64,000 nucleotides of DNA from Lewinellaceae bacterium (GCA_020636005.1 JACJYR010000007.1:62001-126000); one strand, 5' to 3'. Counted from the first letter of the stretch, positions 17,499-27,262 are shown. Program-made: numbers and translations. The notes: generated by a model not told the origin, from the letters alone.

Positions 17499-18626
17499 TT
17501 ATTTTGTTTGTATATCTCTCTTACCAGGCAGATAATATTTGTCCCTGAGCCATAAGGCTACGTTTACCAAAACAATCAGAGCGGGAACTTCTACCAACGG
17601 GCCAATGACACCAGCAAATGCCTGCCCACTATTGATGCCAAAGACACCAATGGCTACGGCAATTGCCAACTCAAAATTATTGCCCGCCGCCGTGAAGGAA
17701 ATGGAGGCATTCTTTGAATAGTCTGCCCCAAGCGATTTGCTCAGAAAGAAACTCACCAAAAACATAATCGCAAAATAAATAAGTAATGGAACAGCGATTA
17801 TCAGCACATCCATCGGTATTTCAACAATCAGTTCACCCTTGAGTGAGAACATGACAACGATGGTGAAAAGCAAGGCAATCAAGGTTATTGGCGAGATGGT
17901 CGGGATGAATTTTTTAGTGTACCATTCCTCACCTTTCAGTCTGACCAAAATAAGCCTGCTCAGTATTCCCGCCACAAAAGGAATCCCCAAATAAATTGCC
18001 ACACTCTCCGCAATGGTCGCAATGGAAACATCCACAATTGCACCTTCAAAACCCAAAAGGGGCGGTAGTTTTGTGATAAAAATCCAAGCATAAAAACTAT
18101 ATGCAAATACCTGAAAAATGCTGTTAAGGGCTACCAGTCCTGCCCCATATTCACTACTCCCTTCTGCAAGGTCATTCCACACCAAAACCATAGCAATACA
18201 TCTTGCCAACCCAATGAGAATCAGACCTACCATGTATTCGGGATGCCCCTGCAAAAAAATGATGGCTAAAACAAACATTAATATTGGTCCGATTATCCAG
18301 TTTAGGATAAGTGAAATGGATAATATTTTGGTGTTTTTAAAAACTTCAGGAAGGAGGCTGTAATTTACCTTTGCCAAAGGTGGGTACATCATCAGAATCA
18401 ATCCTAATGCAATAGGAATGTTTGTCATGCCAACACTGTAAGAATCTATCAGGCTGGAGAAAGAAGGGAAAAAATATCCTAAGCCCACGCCTACCGCCAT
18501 TGCAAGGAAAATCCATAGCGTTAGGTAACTATCAAGGAAAGAAAGTTTTTTCTTTCCTGACTCAGGGGCACATTCACCATTATTTATTTTGAGATTTTCG
18601 GTTTGCTGCTTCATCTGTGAATCCAT
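17499..18626 (-). CDS. acr3: Arsenite efflux transporter, ACR3 family
   Basis: A 375-residue protein with about ten hydrophobic segments and ACR3 (bile-acid/arsenite transporter) signatures: GLARCIAMVLVWNDLA (the essential Cys of the family, about residue 160), FTAAGNNFELAIAVAIG, and GPLVEVPALI (conserved Glu). It exports arsenite from the cytosol. An unusually polar N-terminal tail of about 25 residues precedes the first membrane segment. It is the last gene of the arsR-arsC-acr3 set, 6 bp after the reductase gene. Confidence 0.93.
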   Translation of the reverse strand: MDSQMKQQTENLKINNGECAPESGKKKLSFLDSYLTLWIFLAMAVGVGLGYFFPSFSSLIDSYSVGMTNIPIALGLILMMYPPLAKVNYSLLPEVFKNTKILSISLILNWIIGPILMFVLAIIFLQGHPEYMVGLILIGLARCIAMVLVWNDLAEGSSEYGAGLVALNSIFQVFAYSFYAWIFITKLPPLLGFEGAIVDVSIATIAESVAIYLGIPFVAGILSRLILVRLKGEEWYTKKFIPTISPITLIALLFTIVVMFSLKGELIVEIPMDVLIIAVPLLIYFAIMFLVSFFLSKSLGADYSKNASISFTAAGNNFELAIAVAIGVFGINSGQAFAGVIGPLVEVPALIVLVNVALWLRDKYYLPGKRDIQTK

Positions 18627-18632
18627 GTTTTG

Positions 18633-19313
18633 TCAATTGTTTGCGGATGGGGCTTTGGCTTTTTCCATACCAACAACCAGTCTGTTTTTTGCATGTTTGA
18701 CGGCATAGAACATTTCACGGGCAATCTGCCTGCACCGTTCATCGTATGCTATTTCTTCCGATGGTGTTCCATCAAAATTTTTCGGGTCTTCGTATGGTAT
18801 GGAAAACCTTGCATCTGCGCCAGGTACAAACGGGCATGATGCATCAGCCTCAGAACAAACCATTACGGCAGCAAACCCTGACGTGGGATTGTTGCGGTGG
18901 TCATACTTTTTGGAGAACATCAATATATGTGGATAGTCTGCACCCAAAGAAGCTTCATAAACTGGATTGTCGCTACTTCCGTTCTTGTCAAACTTGAACC
19001 CTGCTTTTTTTAGGGCGGTAACTGCCCTGGGGTTGAACGCTGTAGCCTCAGTCCCACCTGAGGCAGTCAGTAAATCGTCAATGCCATAGTAACCGGCAGC
19101 GGCTTCGAGCCAAAGCTGTCCCATGTGGCTGCGGCGGGAGTTGTGGGTACAAATGACAGTAATGCTCGGCTTTCCCCCAGCTTTCTTTTTTTCATAAATG
19201 AAATCTCCCAACTCATCAAGTTGTTCTTTTCGTGCTTCGGGTATCTGGTCAACCTCTCCTTCGAGAGTAGAACAGTACGCCATGAGTTTTTCGTAGAATT
19301 TAGGCTTTCCCAT
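18633..19313 (-). CDS. arsC: Arsenate reductase/low-molecular-weight tyrosine-phosphatase-family protein
   Basis: A 226-residue cytosolic protein. The phosphatase loop CTHNSRRS (CX5R) near residue 55 and a GTEATAFNPRAV segment match LMW-PTP-type proteins annotated as arsenate reductase or protein-tyrosine phosphatase in Bacteroidota ars operons. A later Cys-containing stretch (VCSEADASCPFVPGADARFS) would supply the additional thiols of thioredoxin-type reductases. The reaction inferred is arsenate to arsenite, which the adjacent ACR3 exports. It is longer than the classical 130-140 residue ArsC because of N- and C-terminal extensions that also occur in this subfamily. Confidence 0.85.
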   Translation of the reverse strand: MGKPKFYEKLMAYCSTLEGEVDQIPEARKEQLDELGDFIYEKKKAGGKPSITVICTHNSRRSHMGQLWLEAAAGYYGIDDLLTASGGTEATAFNPRAVTALKKAGFKFDKNGSSDNPVYEASLGADYPHILMFSKKYDHRNNPTSGFAAVMVCSEADASCPFVPGADARFSIPYEDPKNFDGTPSEEIAYDERCRQIAREMFYAVKHAKNRLVVGMEKAKAPSANN

Positions 19314-19316
19314 CGG

Positions 19317-19376
19317 TTAAAAATTTAGAAGTGACATAGAAAACAGGAAAACGAAACTGATTTTCAATGTTTTCAT
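19317..19376 (-). CDS. Possible 19-residue leader peptide before arsC
   Basis: A short frame MKTLKISFVFLFSMSLLNF ends 3 bp before the arsC ATG. It is hydrophobic, like a signal peptide without a mature part. It could be a translationally coupled leader or the stump of a deleted exported protein. No independent support. Confidence 0.25.
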   Translation of the reverse strand: MKTLKISFVFLFSMSLLNF

Positions 19377-19441
19377 AATACTTACAGATTGATAAATGAT
19401 TTGTTTATTGCAATAATAGAATGATAATGGCCAAAAAAACT

Positions 19442-19783
19442 CTAACAACAATCCTGGTCTCTCACCATCGTGTCGAATAGTCCGTTTATCATTGCCTGCA
19501 CTTCTTTCCACCTTTCCGCATCAATACAGTAGTTGACCCTGTTCCCCTCAATCTCCCCCTTGATGATACCAATAGATTTGAGTTCTTTTAGGTGACGTGA
19601 AATAGTGGGCTGAGCCAATGGTATTTCATCAACGATTTCCCCACCGATACATTCATTCACTTTCAATAAATGCTGTAAGATGGCAATACGGGCAGGGTGT
19701 GCCAACGCCTTGGCAATGGCGGCCAGCTTGTTCTGGGTTTGGGTAAAATTTTCTGATTTAGTCAATCCCATAGGGTAAATCAT
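19442..19783 (-). CDS. arsR: ArsR/SmtB-family metalloregulatory repressor
   Basis: A 113-residue winged-helix protein: AKALAHPARIAILQHLL, then the recognition region LAQPTISRHLKELKSIGIIKG, then the wing EGNRVNYCI. Cysteines occur at ECIGG before the recognition helices and in a C-terminal DQDCC; these are candidate As(III) ligands, but the pattern differs from the ELCVCDL motif of the E. coli type. It probably represses the ars operon until arsenite binds. The start is ATG 19783 or in-frame ATG 19771; a palindrome overlaps the first. The region 19377-19441 between it and the leader peptide shows nothing else. Confidence 0.9.
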   Translation of the reverse strand: MIYPMGLTKSENFTQTQNKLAAIAKALAHPARIAILQHLLKVNECIGGEIVDEIPLAQPTISRHLKELKSIGIIKGEIEGNRVNYCIDAERWKEVQAMINGLFDTMVRDQDCC

Positions 19784-19792
19784 TTAATGATT
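19778..19792. promoter_or_regulatory. Candidate ArsR operator (perfect palindrome over the arsR start)
   Basis: AATCATT-T-AATGATT is a perfect 7-bp inverted repeat around one base. It overlaps the ATG at 19783 and resembles the short AT-rich dyads bound by ArsR/SmtB proteins, so autoregulation is plausible. Confidence 0.45.
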
Positions 19793-19913
19793 GCAATATT
19801 ACGATAAACATTGTTCTCTGCAAATAATATGCGTTCAATTTTAATCCTACAAATTACTTTTTGTAGCTGCTGCTCCACTCAGTAAGTTCTCAGCATAACA
19901 CATTTTTTATCAT

Positions 19914-19921
19914 TACCTTTG
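19914..19921 (+). promoter_or_regulatory. Bacteroidota -7 promoter element
   Basis: TACCTTTG, 7 nt before the ATG at 19929, with the same following GCCGC context as the element at 46472-46479. A very short leader is implied. Confidence 0.6.
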
Positions 19922-19928
19922 CCGCTCG

Positions 19929-20270
19929 ATGAAAATAACCATCCACCTATTCACCGTCTATATGTTCGTCCTGGCGCTCGTGCCCTGCGGCGACGGAGGT
20001 GGTGGTATCGTGGAAATTGCCAACCATTTTTTTGGCATCGAACACCAGGATGCTTCTGACCATGAGCAGCATTCCAATACCTGCAACGACGACCTTTGCT
20101 CGCCTTTCTGCGTTTGCAGTTGCTGTTCGTCGGTACTGGATGCCCCGGCCAAGCTGCCTTTTCTGGTCAGGCCGCTGGCCTCCATTCCTGACACGAAGCC
20201 TTCCTTCGTTCCAAATTTCATCCATTCCTCTTTTCCAGCCTTCATCTGGCAGCCGCCCCGGTTTTGTTGA
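19929..20270 (+). CDS. Second small Cys/His-rich exported protein (DUF6660-like)
   Basis: A 113-residue paralogue of the protein at 3300: N-terminal signal (MKITIHLFTVYMFVLALVPC), His/Asp-rich middle, and the cysteine cluster CSPFCVCSCCS (about residues 57-67). It lies 70 bp upstream of the second CzcA-TolC gene, the same arrangement as in the first module. Periplasmic metal binding or sensing is inferred from composition and context only. Confidence 0.7.
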   Translation: MKITIHLFTVYMFVLALVPCGDGGGGIVEIANHFFGIEHQDASDHEQHSNTCNDDLCSPFCVCSCCSSVLDAPAKLPFLVRPLASIPDTKPSFVPNFIHSSFPAFIWQPPRFC

Positions 20271-20340
20271 ACCCTTTTTAGCAGGACACCCACGCCTGCA
20301 CCTCTCGCATTTACAGGTTTAACAAAACATTAATTTCAAT

Positions 20341-23300
20341 ATGTTTGATAAGATAATCGCTTATTCGATTCAGAATAAGTTCGTGGTAGGGCTATTGGTA
20401 GTGGCCCTTATCGTGTGGGGGTATTCTCCCTGCGCCAACTGCCCATTGATGCCGTGCCCGACATCACCAACAACCAGGTACAGGTCATCACCATTTCCCC
20501 GACCCTGGCCACCCAGGAAGTGGAGCAGTTCATCACCACCCCGATTGAACTGTCCCTGCAAAATATCCAGCAACTGGTCGAGATACGCTCCATTTCCCGC
20601 TTCGGGCTGTCCGTCGTGACGGTCGTTTTGAGGAAAAAATGGATGTCTATCTGGCCCGGCAACTGGTCGGGGAATACCTGAAAGAAGCTGAAAGCAATAT
20701 CCCCGCCGGACTGGGCACGCCCGAAATGGCCCCTATTTCCACCGGGCTGGGAGAGATTTACCAGTACGTCGTCCGCCCCGAAGAAGGGTACGAGGATAAA
20801 TTTACCCCGACCGATTTGCGCACCATCCAGGACTGGATTGTGAGACGCCAGCTATCCGGCATCGAGGGCGTGGTCGAGGTCAACACGATGGGCGGTTTTT
20901 GAAACAGTACGAAGTGGCCGTGAAACCCAACCTGCTCAAATCCATCGGCATCAGCATCACCGATGTGTTCGATGCATTGGAAAACAGCAACGAAAACACG
21001 GGCGGGGCCTACATCGAGAAGAACCCGAGCACCTACTACATCCGCACCAACGGCATCGCCAAAACGCTGGCCGATATTGAGAACATCGTGGTGGACGTGC
21101 GCAACGGCAGGCCCATTTTGATAAAAGACGTGGCCACTGTCCAGTTTGGCAAAGCCCCCCGCTACGGCGCTTTGACCCGTGACGGCGAAGAAGCCGTGGG
21201 CGGCAGGGTAATGATGCTCAAAGGCGCTAACTCCGCAGCCGTCACCGACCGGGTGAAGGAGCGGGTGGTACAAATCCAGAAATCGCTGCCGGAAGGCGTG
21301 GTCATCGAGCCTTACCTGGTGCGGGACAAACTCGTGTCCACCGCCATCGGCACCGTGAAAACCAACCTGATAGAGGGTGGCCTGATAGTCATTTTCATCC
21401 TCGTGCTGATGCTGGGCAACTGGCGGGCGGGGCTGATTGTGGCCTCAGTCATCCCGCTGTCCATGCTGTTTGCCGTTTCGATGATGAACGTGCTGGGCAT
21501 TTCTGCCAACCTGATGAGCCTGGGGGCGATAGATTTCGGGCTGATAGTGGACGGGGCGGTCATCATCGTGGAGGCGATTGTCCACCGGTTGCAGGTGGGC
21601 TTTGCGGGGCAAAAACTGACCGCCGCCCAGATGGATAAGGAGGTCCAGACCGCCTCCATCAAAATCAGGAGTTCGGCCGCCTTCGGCGAAATCATCATCC
21701 TGATGGTCTATATCCCCATCCTGGCGCTGGTGGGCATCGAGGGCAAAATGTTCAAGCCCATGGCGGAGACCGTCATGCTGGCCATCGGCGGGGCTTTGGT
21801 GCTGTCGCTTACCTACGTGCCGATGATGTCCGCCCTGTTTTTGAACAAAAAAATAAGCGACAAAAAGACCATTGCCGACCGCATCATCGCCTTCAACCAA
21901 AGGCTGTACACCCCAGTGCTACGGCTTGCGCTGCGCTTCAAGGCCGCATTCGTGCTGGCCACGGTGGCATTGTTCGCCATCAGCCTGTTCGTTTTCAGCC
22001 GGATGGGGGGCGAGTTCATCCCCACTTTGGAGGAGGGCGACCTGGCCATGCAGCAAATCCTGCCGCCCGGCACCTCGCTGTCGCAGGGCATCGAAATGTC
22101 CAAAATGATACAGAAAAAACTGATGGCCGAGTTTCCCGAAATCGAGGACATCGTTACCAACATCGGCGCAGCAGAGATACCCACCGACCCCATGCCCGTT
22201 GAAATCGGGGATTATGTGATTGTGATGAAACCCAAAGATGAATGGACTTCCGCCTCCACCCGGCAGGAGATGTTTGAAAAAATAGAGGAATCGCTGAGCG
22301 TCATCCCCGGCGTGGGGTACGAGTTTTCGCAGCCCATCCAGCTCCGTTTCAACGAGTTGATGACAGGCTCCAAAGCGGACATAGCCATCAAGCTGTACGG
22401 GCAGGATTTGGAACTGCTGTACGACAAGGCCAAGGAAGCCGAAAAGGTCATCAACAAAATAGATGGGGTGGGCACGGTCAATGTCGAGCAGACCATTGGC
22501 ATGCCGCAAATCATCATCAATTTCAAGTACGACAAAATGGCGCAGTACGGCCTGCAGGTGAAAGAGGTCAACCAAGTGGTCAGGGCCGCCTTCGCCGGGG
22601 AAAGCGCCGGGATAGTTTACGAAGGCGAAAGGCGCTTCGATTTGGTGGTGCGCCTCGACGAAAGCTACCGCCAGGACCTTGACAATGTGCAGAACCTGTA
22701 CATCACGCTGGACAACGGCACACAGGTGCCATTGCAGGCGGTCGCCGATGTGGAACTGATTGACGCCCCCATGCAGATTTCACGGGAAAACACCAACCGC
22801 CGCATCGTCGTCGGCGTGAACGTGGGGGATACCGATGTCGAAACGTTGGTGGAAAAATCCAGGCGGCGCTCGATGCCGAAATTGATTTGCCATCGGGCTA
22901 TTACTTCACCTACGGCGGCCAGTTTGAAAACCTCAAAGCCGCCAATGCCCGCCTGATGATAGCGGTGCCGATTGCGCTGGCGCTCATTTTCATCCTGCTC
23001 TTTTCACCTTCGGCTCCCTGTCGCAGGCCGCCCTCATTTTCACCGCCATCCCCCTTTCCGCCATCGGCGGCATCTGGGCGCTGGAACTCCGGGGCATGCC
23101 TTTCAGCATTTCGGCGGGCATCGGATTTATCGCCCTGTTCGGGGTGGCGGTGCTGAACGGCATCGTGCTGATTGGTTATTTCAACCAATTGAAAGAGGAA
23201 GGAATGACCGATATCCGGGAGCGCATCATCAGGGGGACGAGCGTCCGGTTGCGGCCCGTCCTGATGACAGCCTCGGTGGCCTCGCTGGGCTTTTTGCCTA

Positions 23301-24646
23301 TGGCGCTTTCCAACTCCGGTGGGGCGGAAGTGCAGCGGCCGCTGGCTACCGTCGTGATTGGCGGGCTGATAACTGCGACCTTCTTGACACTGGTCGTCCT
23401 GCCGATTCTGTACAGTTGGCTGTCCAAATGGAAAGAGGAAAAAAGCAGGGCATCGCTGCCCCCGGCCGGGGCAATGGTTTTGCTGCCGCTACTGTTCTTC
23501 GGCTTGCAGGCCCAGGCCCAGCAAAGGCCCATCACGGCTGACGAAGCGGTGCAAACGGCGCTGGCCAACCACCCTTCCGTCCGGGCCGCCAACCTGCAAA
23601 TCCAGACCAGCCAGGCCCTGCAAAACCTGCCGTACAGCCCGGGGACGACGGAAATCAACTACCAGGGCGACGGGCTGTTCCGGGAAAACGGGCAGCGGGT
23701 CAACCAGGTAGGTTTTCTGCAAAACCTGCCCAACCCGGCGGTCAACAAAGCCCACAATGCGCTCCAGGACGAGGTGGTGAAATCGAACACCCTGCAAAAG
23801 TCGCTGACCGAAAGCGAACTGCGCCTCCAGGTGCGGCAGGTTTATTTCGACCTCCAGCAAAAAATGGAACTGAGGGCGCTTTACCAACGGCTTGCCCGTA
23901 CTTATTCCGGCTATTTTGAAATAGCAAAAAAACGGGTGGACGTGGGCGCCACCAATGCCATCGAGACGCTCACCATCCAGTCGGCCATGAACGAGTACAG
24001 GCTGTTGGAGCGGCAGGCCGGCATGGAAATATCCACCCTGGAGCAGCAGCTCAAGGTGCTGCTGAACACGGACGAAAACGTGACCGCCACCGATAGTTTG
24101 CAGATGCTCCCTTACGCCCCGCAAGCTGACATCAACACCTTGCGGGTACAGTTGGCACAACAGGAAGTGGAGGTGGAACAAGCCCTCGTGCCGGTGATTA
24201 AATCGGGCATGAAACCCAGTTTCAACATCGGCTATGCCGCCCAGAACTACTTCGACGGCGGGTGGCTGTACGGGGCACAGGCAGGGGTGCAGGTCCCTTT
24301 GTTCAACAAGCCGGTAAAAAAACGGCTGGAAGCCCAACAATTGCAGGTGGAAGCGGCCAACGCCCGCTACGAAGCCGAACGGCTGGGCGCCGGGCGGCAG
24401 TTGCTCTCCGTTGACAATTCCATCCGGCTCTATGCGGAAGGGGCCAATTATTACCGGGAACAGCTTTCGACCATCAACCCGGAAATCGAGCGGATATCCG
24501 AACTGAACTACCAGGCGGGTGAAATATCCTACCTCGAACTGCTCAACACCCTGAAACTGCTGGCCAGCAACAACAAGGGCTACTGGGAACAGGTGCTGGC
24601 GCACAACCAGTCCGTTGCGCTTTATCAATTTCTTTCAAATCAATAA
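20341..24646 (+). pseudogene. czcA: Second CzcA-TolC fusion gene, interrupted by five -1 homopolymer frameshifts
   Basis: The reading frame begins MFDKIIAYSIQNKFVVGLLV and is a full paralogue of the 3731 gene, including the divalent-type motif IDFGLIVDGAVIIVEA, an RND core, and a C-terminal TolC domain (from about QQRPITADEAVQTALANHPS). It is broken near 20420 (G run), 20630 (T run), 20893 (T run), 22855 (A run) and 22995 (T run). At each site one extra base in the run would restore conserved sequence exactly: VWGVFSLRQL, VVFEEKMDVY, GGFLKQYEV, VEKIQAALDAE and LLFFTFGSLSQ. No other lesion is visible and the last 1550 bp are intact. Uncorrected sequencing error is more likely than a true pseudogene; if so, the gene encodes a working divalent-cation pump of about 1437 residues. 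Confidence 0.88.
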
Positions 24647-24660
24647 AATCATTTTTCAAG

Positions 24661-25881
24661 ATGAAAATCATAAATAATTCAATCCTGTCAATATTGTCCA
24701 TAACGGCCCTGCTGCTGCTCTTTTCCTGCGGCGGCGGGCACACCGACGGCGACGGCCACAATCACGGCGATGAAGCGGAAGCAGGGGCACACGCCGGGGA
24801 AGAGGAGCATCAGGAAGGGGAAATCCACCTCACGCCGGAACAGATAAAAACCATGAACATCCAGTTCGGCGGCGTTTCACAAATCAAAATCAACGGCTTC
24901 GTGAGCGCAACGGGGACGTTGGGCCTGCCCCCGAATGCCCTGACTTCCGTGAGCGCAAAAGCAAGCGGTTTCATCAAAGACAGCAAAAAGTACGTGGAAG
25001 GCATGTACGTAAAAAAGGGCGTGGTCATGGCCTATCTGGAAAACCCGGAGTTCATCCAGCACCAACGGGAATACCTCGAAACGGCCGCCGAACTGACCTA
25101 CCTGCGCCAGGAACTCGAACGCCAACAGACGCTGGTGGATGCCAATGCCGGGGTGAAAAAAAACCTGCAAAAACTGCAATCGGAGGTCGGCGTGAAAACG
25201 GCCACCCTGAAAGGGATTGGCAAGCAACTGGCTTACCTGGGCATCAACGTCTCCGGCCTGTCGCCCGACAACATCGTAGAACGGATTGCCATTCTGGCCC
25301 CCATGACAGGCTACATTACTTCCATCAAAATGCACGACGGCATGTACGTCGCCCCCGAACTGGAACTCATGGAGATTGTCAACGAAGACCACCTGCACCT
25401 CGAACTGGACGTTTTTGAAAAAGACATTGCCCAGGTGAAGGAAGGGCAGCGAATCAGCTACACCGTCCCGGCCTTGGGCAATACGGTGTACGAGGGCGAA
25501 GTGAACATCATTGGCAAGGAGTTCAATACCGCCAACAAGACCGTCCGCATCCACGGGCACCTGGAAAAGGTGCGCTCCAAATTCATCAAAGACCTGTTCA
25601 TCGAGGCAAAAATCTGGCTCACCGACCAGACGGTTCAGGCCGTGCCGGAAAAGGCCATCATCAAGGACGGTGCCTCCTCCTATGTCTATGTGGCAAACGA
25701 CCAGCAGGGTGGCGATGAGGTGAAATTTGAAAAACTGCGGGTCGTGCCCGGCGTCACCGACAAAGGTTTCACCTCCGTGAAACTGATTGACCCGGTACCG
25801 GACGGGATGAAAATCGTGACCGAGGGGGCTTTTTTCGTGTATGCCCAGTCGAAGGCTGGGGAATTGAAACACGAGCATTGA
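24661..25881 (+). CDS. czcB: CzcB-type periplasmic adaptor lipoprotein of the second RND module
   Basis: A 406-residue HlyD/CzcB-family adaptor. The signal with lipobox LFSC (about residue 23) is followed by a His/Asp-rich stretch (GGGHTDGDGHNHGDEAEAGA then HAGEEEH) that probably binds metal at the periplasmic face. Barrel-sandwich and helical-hairpin regions follow (SVSAKASGFIKDSKKYVEGM, then QHQREYLETAAELTYLRQEL, then ILAPMTGYITSIKMHDGMYV). It begins 14 bp after the CzcA-TolC gene and completes the tripartite pump. Compared with the first-module adaptor it has its His cluster at the N-terminus, not near the C-terminus. Confidence 0.9.
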   Translation: MKIINNSILSILSITALLLLFSCGGGHTDGDGHNHGDEAEAGAHAGEEEHQEGEIHLTPEQIKTMNIQFGGVSQIKINGFVSATGTLGLPPNALTSVSAKASGFIKDSKKYVEGMYVKKGVVMAYLENPEFIQHQREYLETAAELTYLRQELERQQTLVDANAGVKKNLQKLQSEVGVKTATLKGIGKQLAYLGINVSGLSPDNIVERIAILAPMTGYITSIKMHDGMYVAPELELMEIVNEDHLHLELDVFEKDIAQVKEGQRISYTVPALGNTVYEGEVNIIGKEFNTANKTVRIHGHLEKVRSKFIKDLFIEAKIWLTDQTVQAVPEKAIIKDGASSYVYVANDQQGGDEVKFEKLRVVPGVTDKGFTSVKLIDPVPDGMKIVTEGAFFVYAQSKAGELKHEH

Positions 25882-25889
25882 CCGAACAT

Positions 25890-25931
25890 CCGGTGGCCGT
25901 TCCCACGGGGGCAGCCACCGGGCCTGTTTTT
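25890..25931 (+). terminator. Terminator or attenuator between adaptor and PII-like gene
   Basis: CCGGTGGC at 25890-25897 pairs perfectly with GCCACCGG at 25914-25921, followed by GCCTGTTTTTC. It would uncouple most transcription of the PII-like gene (ATG 25954) from the pump genes, unless read-through is regulated. Confidence 0.65.
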
Positions 25932-25953
25932 CATTTTAAAACGGATAAAAATC

Positions 25954-26292
25954 ATGAAAGAAATAAAAGCATTCATCAAGCCATCACGGGTCACCAATGT
26001 GGTGGAAGCCCTCGAAAAAGCAGGCTTCGACAGCCTGACCATCTCCAAAGGCGAAGGGACCGGCACCCACGAAAGCCCCGATGCCAGACTCGATTTGGAG
26101 TTCTTTTTCACCAACAGCGAAATCATCAAACTGGAACTGGTCTGCCAGAACGAGGAAGCCCAAAATGCCATCCGGTTGATTTGCGAAAACGCCCGTTCGC
26201 CCGAACCGGGGGACGGCATCATTTACCTGACCGAAATCGAGGATGCCTACCGGATTAAGACGGGGGAATCGCTCAAGCGGTATGATTTGTAA
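25954..26292 (+). CDS. PII-like signalling protein linked to metal efflux (PII-NG type)
   Basis: A 112-residue protein with the PII fold pattern: MKEIKAFIKPSRVTNVVEAL at the N-terminus, a T-loop region (ISKGEGTGTHESPDARLDLE), and the C-terminal GDGIIYLTEIEDAYRIKTGE that matches the GDGKIFV...RIRTGE motif of GlnB/GlnK. The T-loop lacks the usual Tyr51 uridylylation site. PII proteins next to CusA/CzcA pumps form the known PII-NG group, with a proposed role in metal-efflux control rather than nitrogen sensing. Trimeric, cytosolic; ligand unknown here. It sits behind its own upstream hairpin (25890). Confidence 0.85.
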   Translation: MKEIKAFIKPSRVTNVVEALEKAGFDSLTISKGEGTGTHESPDARLDLEFFFTNSEIIKLELVCQNEEAQNAIRLICENARSPEPGDGIIYLTEIEDAYRIKTGESLKRYDL

Positions 26293-26376
26293 ATGTAAAT
26301 GAACCATAAACCACCGGGAGTGAACGGCGGCCTGTCACGGGCAGCTTGTCTTTTCCTGAGATTCAATACTATTAAA

Positions 26377-26913
26377 ATGAAAGGCATATTGGCTATCATT
26401 CTTTTTTCCTTTTGCGGACTGCCAGGTGCATTTGCCCAAAACATTTATCAAAGCCTGGAGGGTCACGTCCTGGTTTCCGGAAAATATGAAGGTGGAACCA
26501 TACTGGCAGAAAGCCACCGGCTCAACTTGTTTTTGGACTACACCACCAAGGAGTTCAGGGGGAAATTGGATTTGGGGACGCTCGATACCGGCATTGATTC
26601 ACTTAATGCGAAACTTGCCGCAATGAAGCCCGCACAAGTCCTTTTTTCCGGTGTTGTCCCCGATGATGATTTTATTTCCTGGGAACACCTGGAACTTGAG
26701 TTCAATATCCCCCTTTCCGTTCAACTTCTCGGAATAAGCCTGAAACCATCACTCGATATCAAGCTGAACCACTACAAAGACAGCGGTACTTATGCATGCC
26801 TTTTGTCCGGCTCGATGAGCCTGGACCTGTCTGCATTTGAAAATCGGCCCGGTGGGTTTGGCGACACGGTTGAAGTAAAGTTCACACAGGTTTTGATGAG
26901 GAGAGACCGATAG
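26377..26913 (+). CDS. Exported protein of unknown function (weak YceI-like pattern)
   Basis: A 178-residue protein with a clear signal peptide (MKGILAIILFSFCGLPGAFA) and a beta-rich mature part (LEGHVLVSGKYEGGTILAES, then RLNLFLDYTTKEFRGKLDLG, then LSGSMSLDLSAF). Alternating hydrophobic strands and the phrase about small-amplitude LDLGTLDTGIDSLN recall lipocalin-like YceI proteins, but I cannot assign the family firmly. The ATG at 26377 is preferred to an in-frame upstream start at 26299, because only the former yields a signal peptide. It follows the PII-like gene of the second metal module. Confidence 0.6.
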   Translation: MKGILAIILFSFCGLPGAFAQNIYQSLEGHVLVSGKYEGGTILAESHRLNLFLDYTTKEFRGKLDLGTLDTGIDSLNAKLAAMKPAQVLFSGVVPDDDFISWEHLELEFNIPLSVQLLGISLKPSLDIKLNHYKDSGTYACLLSGSMSLDLSAFENRPGGFGDTVEVKFTQVLMRRDR

Positions 26914-27019
26914 TAAATAGTGCCGATGCGGTGAACCTTGCATGTGCATCCGCACATACAAATGCACATCGCAGAAAGGCCATTCAATATTTTTATAAAA
27001 CTTTCAAATCCAATTCAAC

Positions 27020-27220
27020 ATGAAAAAAATCCTGTTTTTCACAGCGCTTTTCGTGTTCACGGGGCTGCTCGCCTGCCGTGAACCAGCCTCGCAGCACAAG
27101 GATGGCGACGGCCACGAACACAAGGATGGCGACACGAAGCACGAAGGCCACGGCACGGCTGCCGACACGACGAATCACGAGGGACATGAGCATGCCCCTG
27201 GCGAGGAGCATCAGCATTGA
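27020..27220 (+). CDS. Tiny His/Asp-rich lipoprotein, probable metal buffer
   Basis: A 66-residue protein: a signal with lipobox LLAC (about residue 19), then about 47 residues dominated by His, Asp, Glu, Gly and Lys (HKDGDGHEHKDGDTKHEGHG). About a quarter of the mature residues are His. No fold is expected; a periplasmic or surface zinc/copper buffer is inferred from composition. The repeated HKDGD/HEG units resemble the N-terminal His stretches of the adaptor at 24661 and the ATPase at 11422. It lies between the second RND module and the second deiminase gene. Confidence 0.7.
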   Translation: MKKILFFTALFVFTGLLACREPASQHKDGDGHEHKDGDTKHEGHGTAADTTNHEGHEHAPGEEHQH

Positions 27221-27262
27221 CACTTCATTTTCCAAGAAAGCTATGAGCTATTGCTTCATGGC

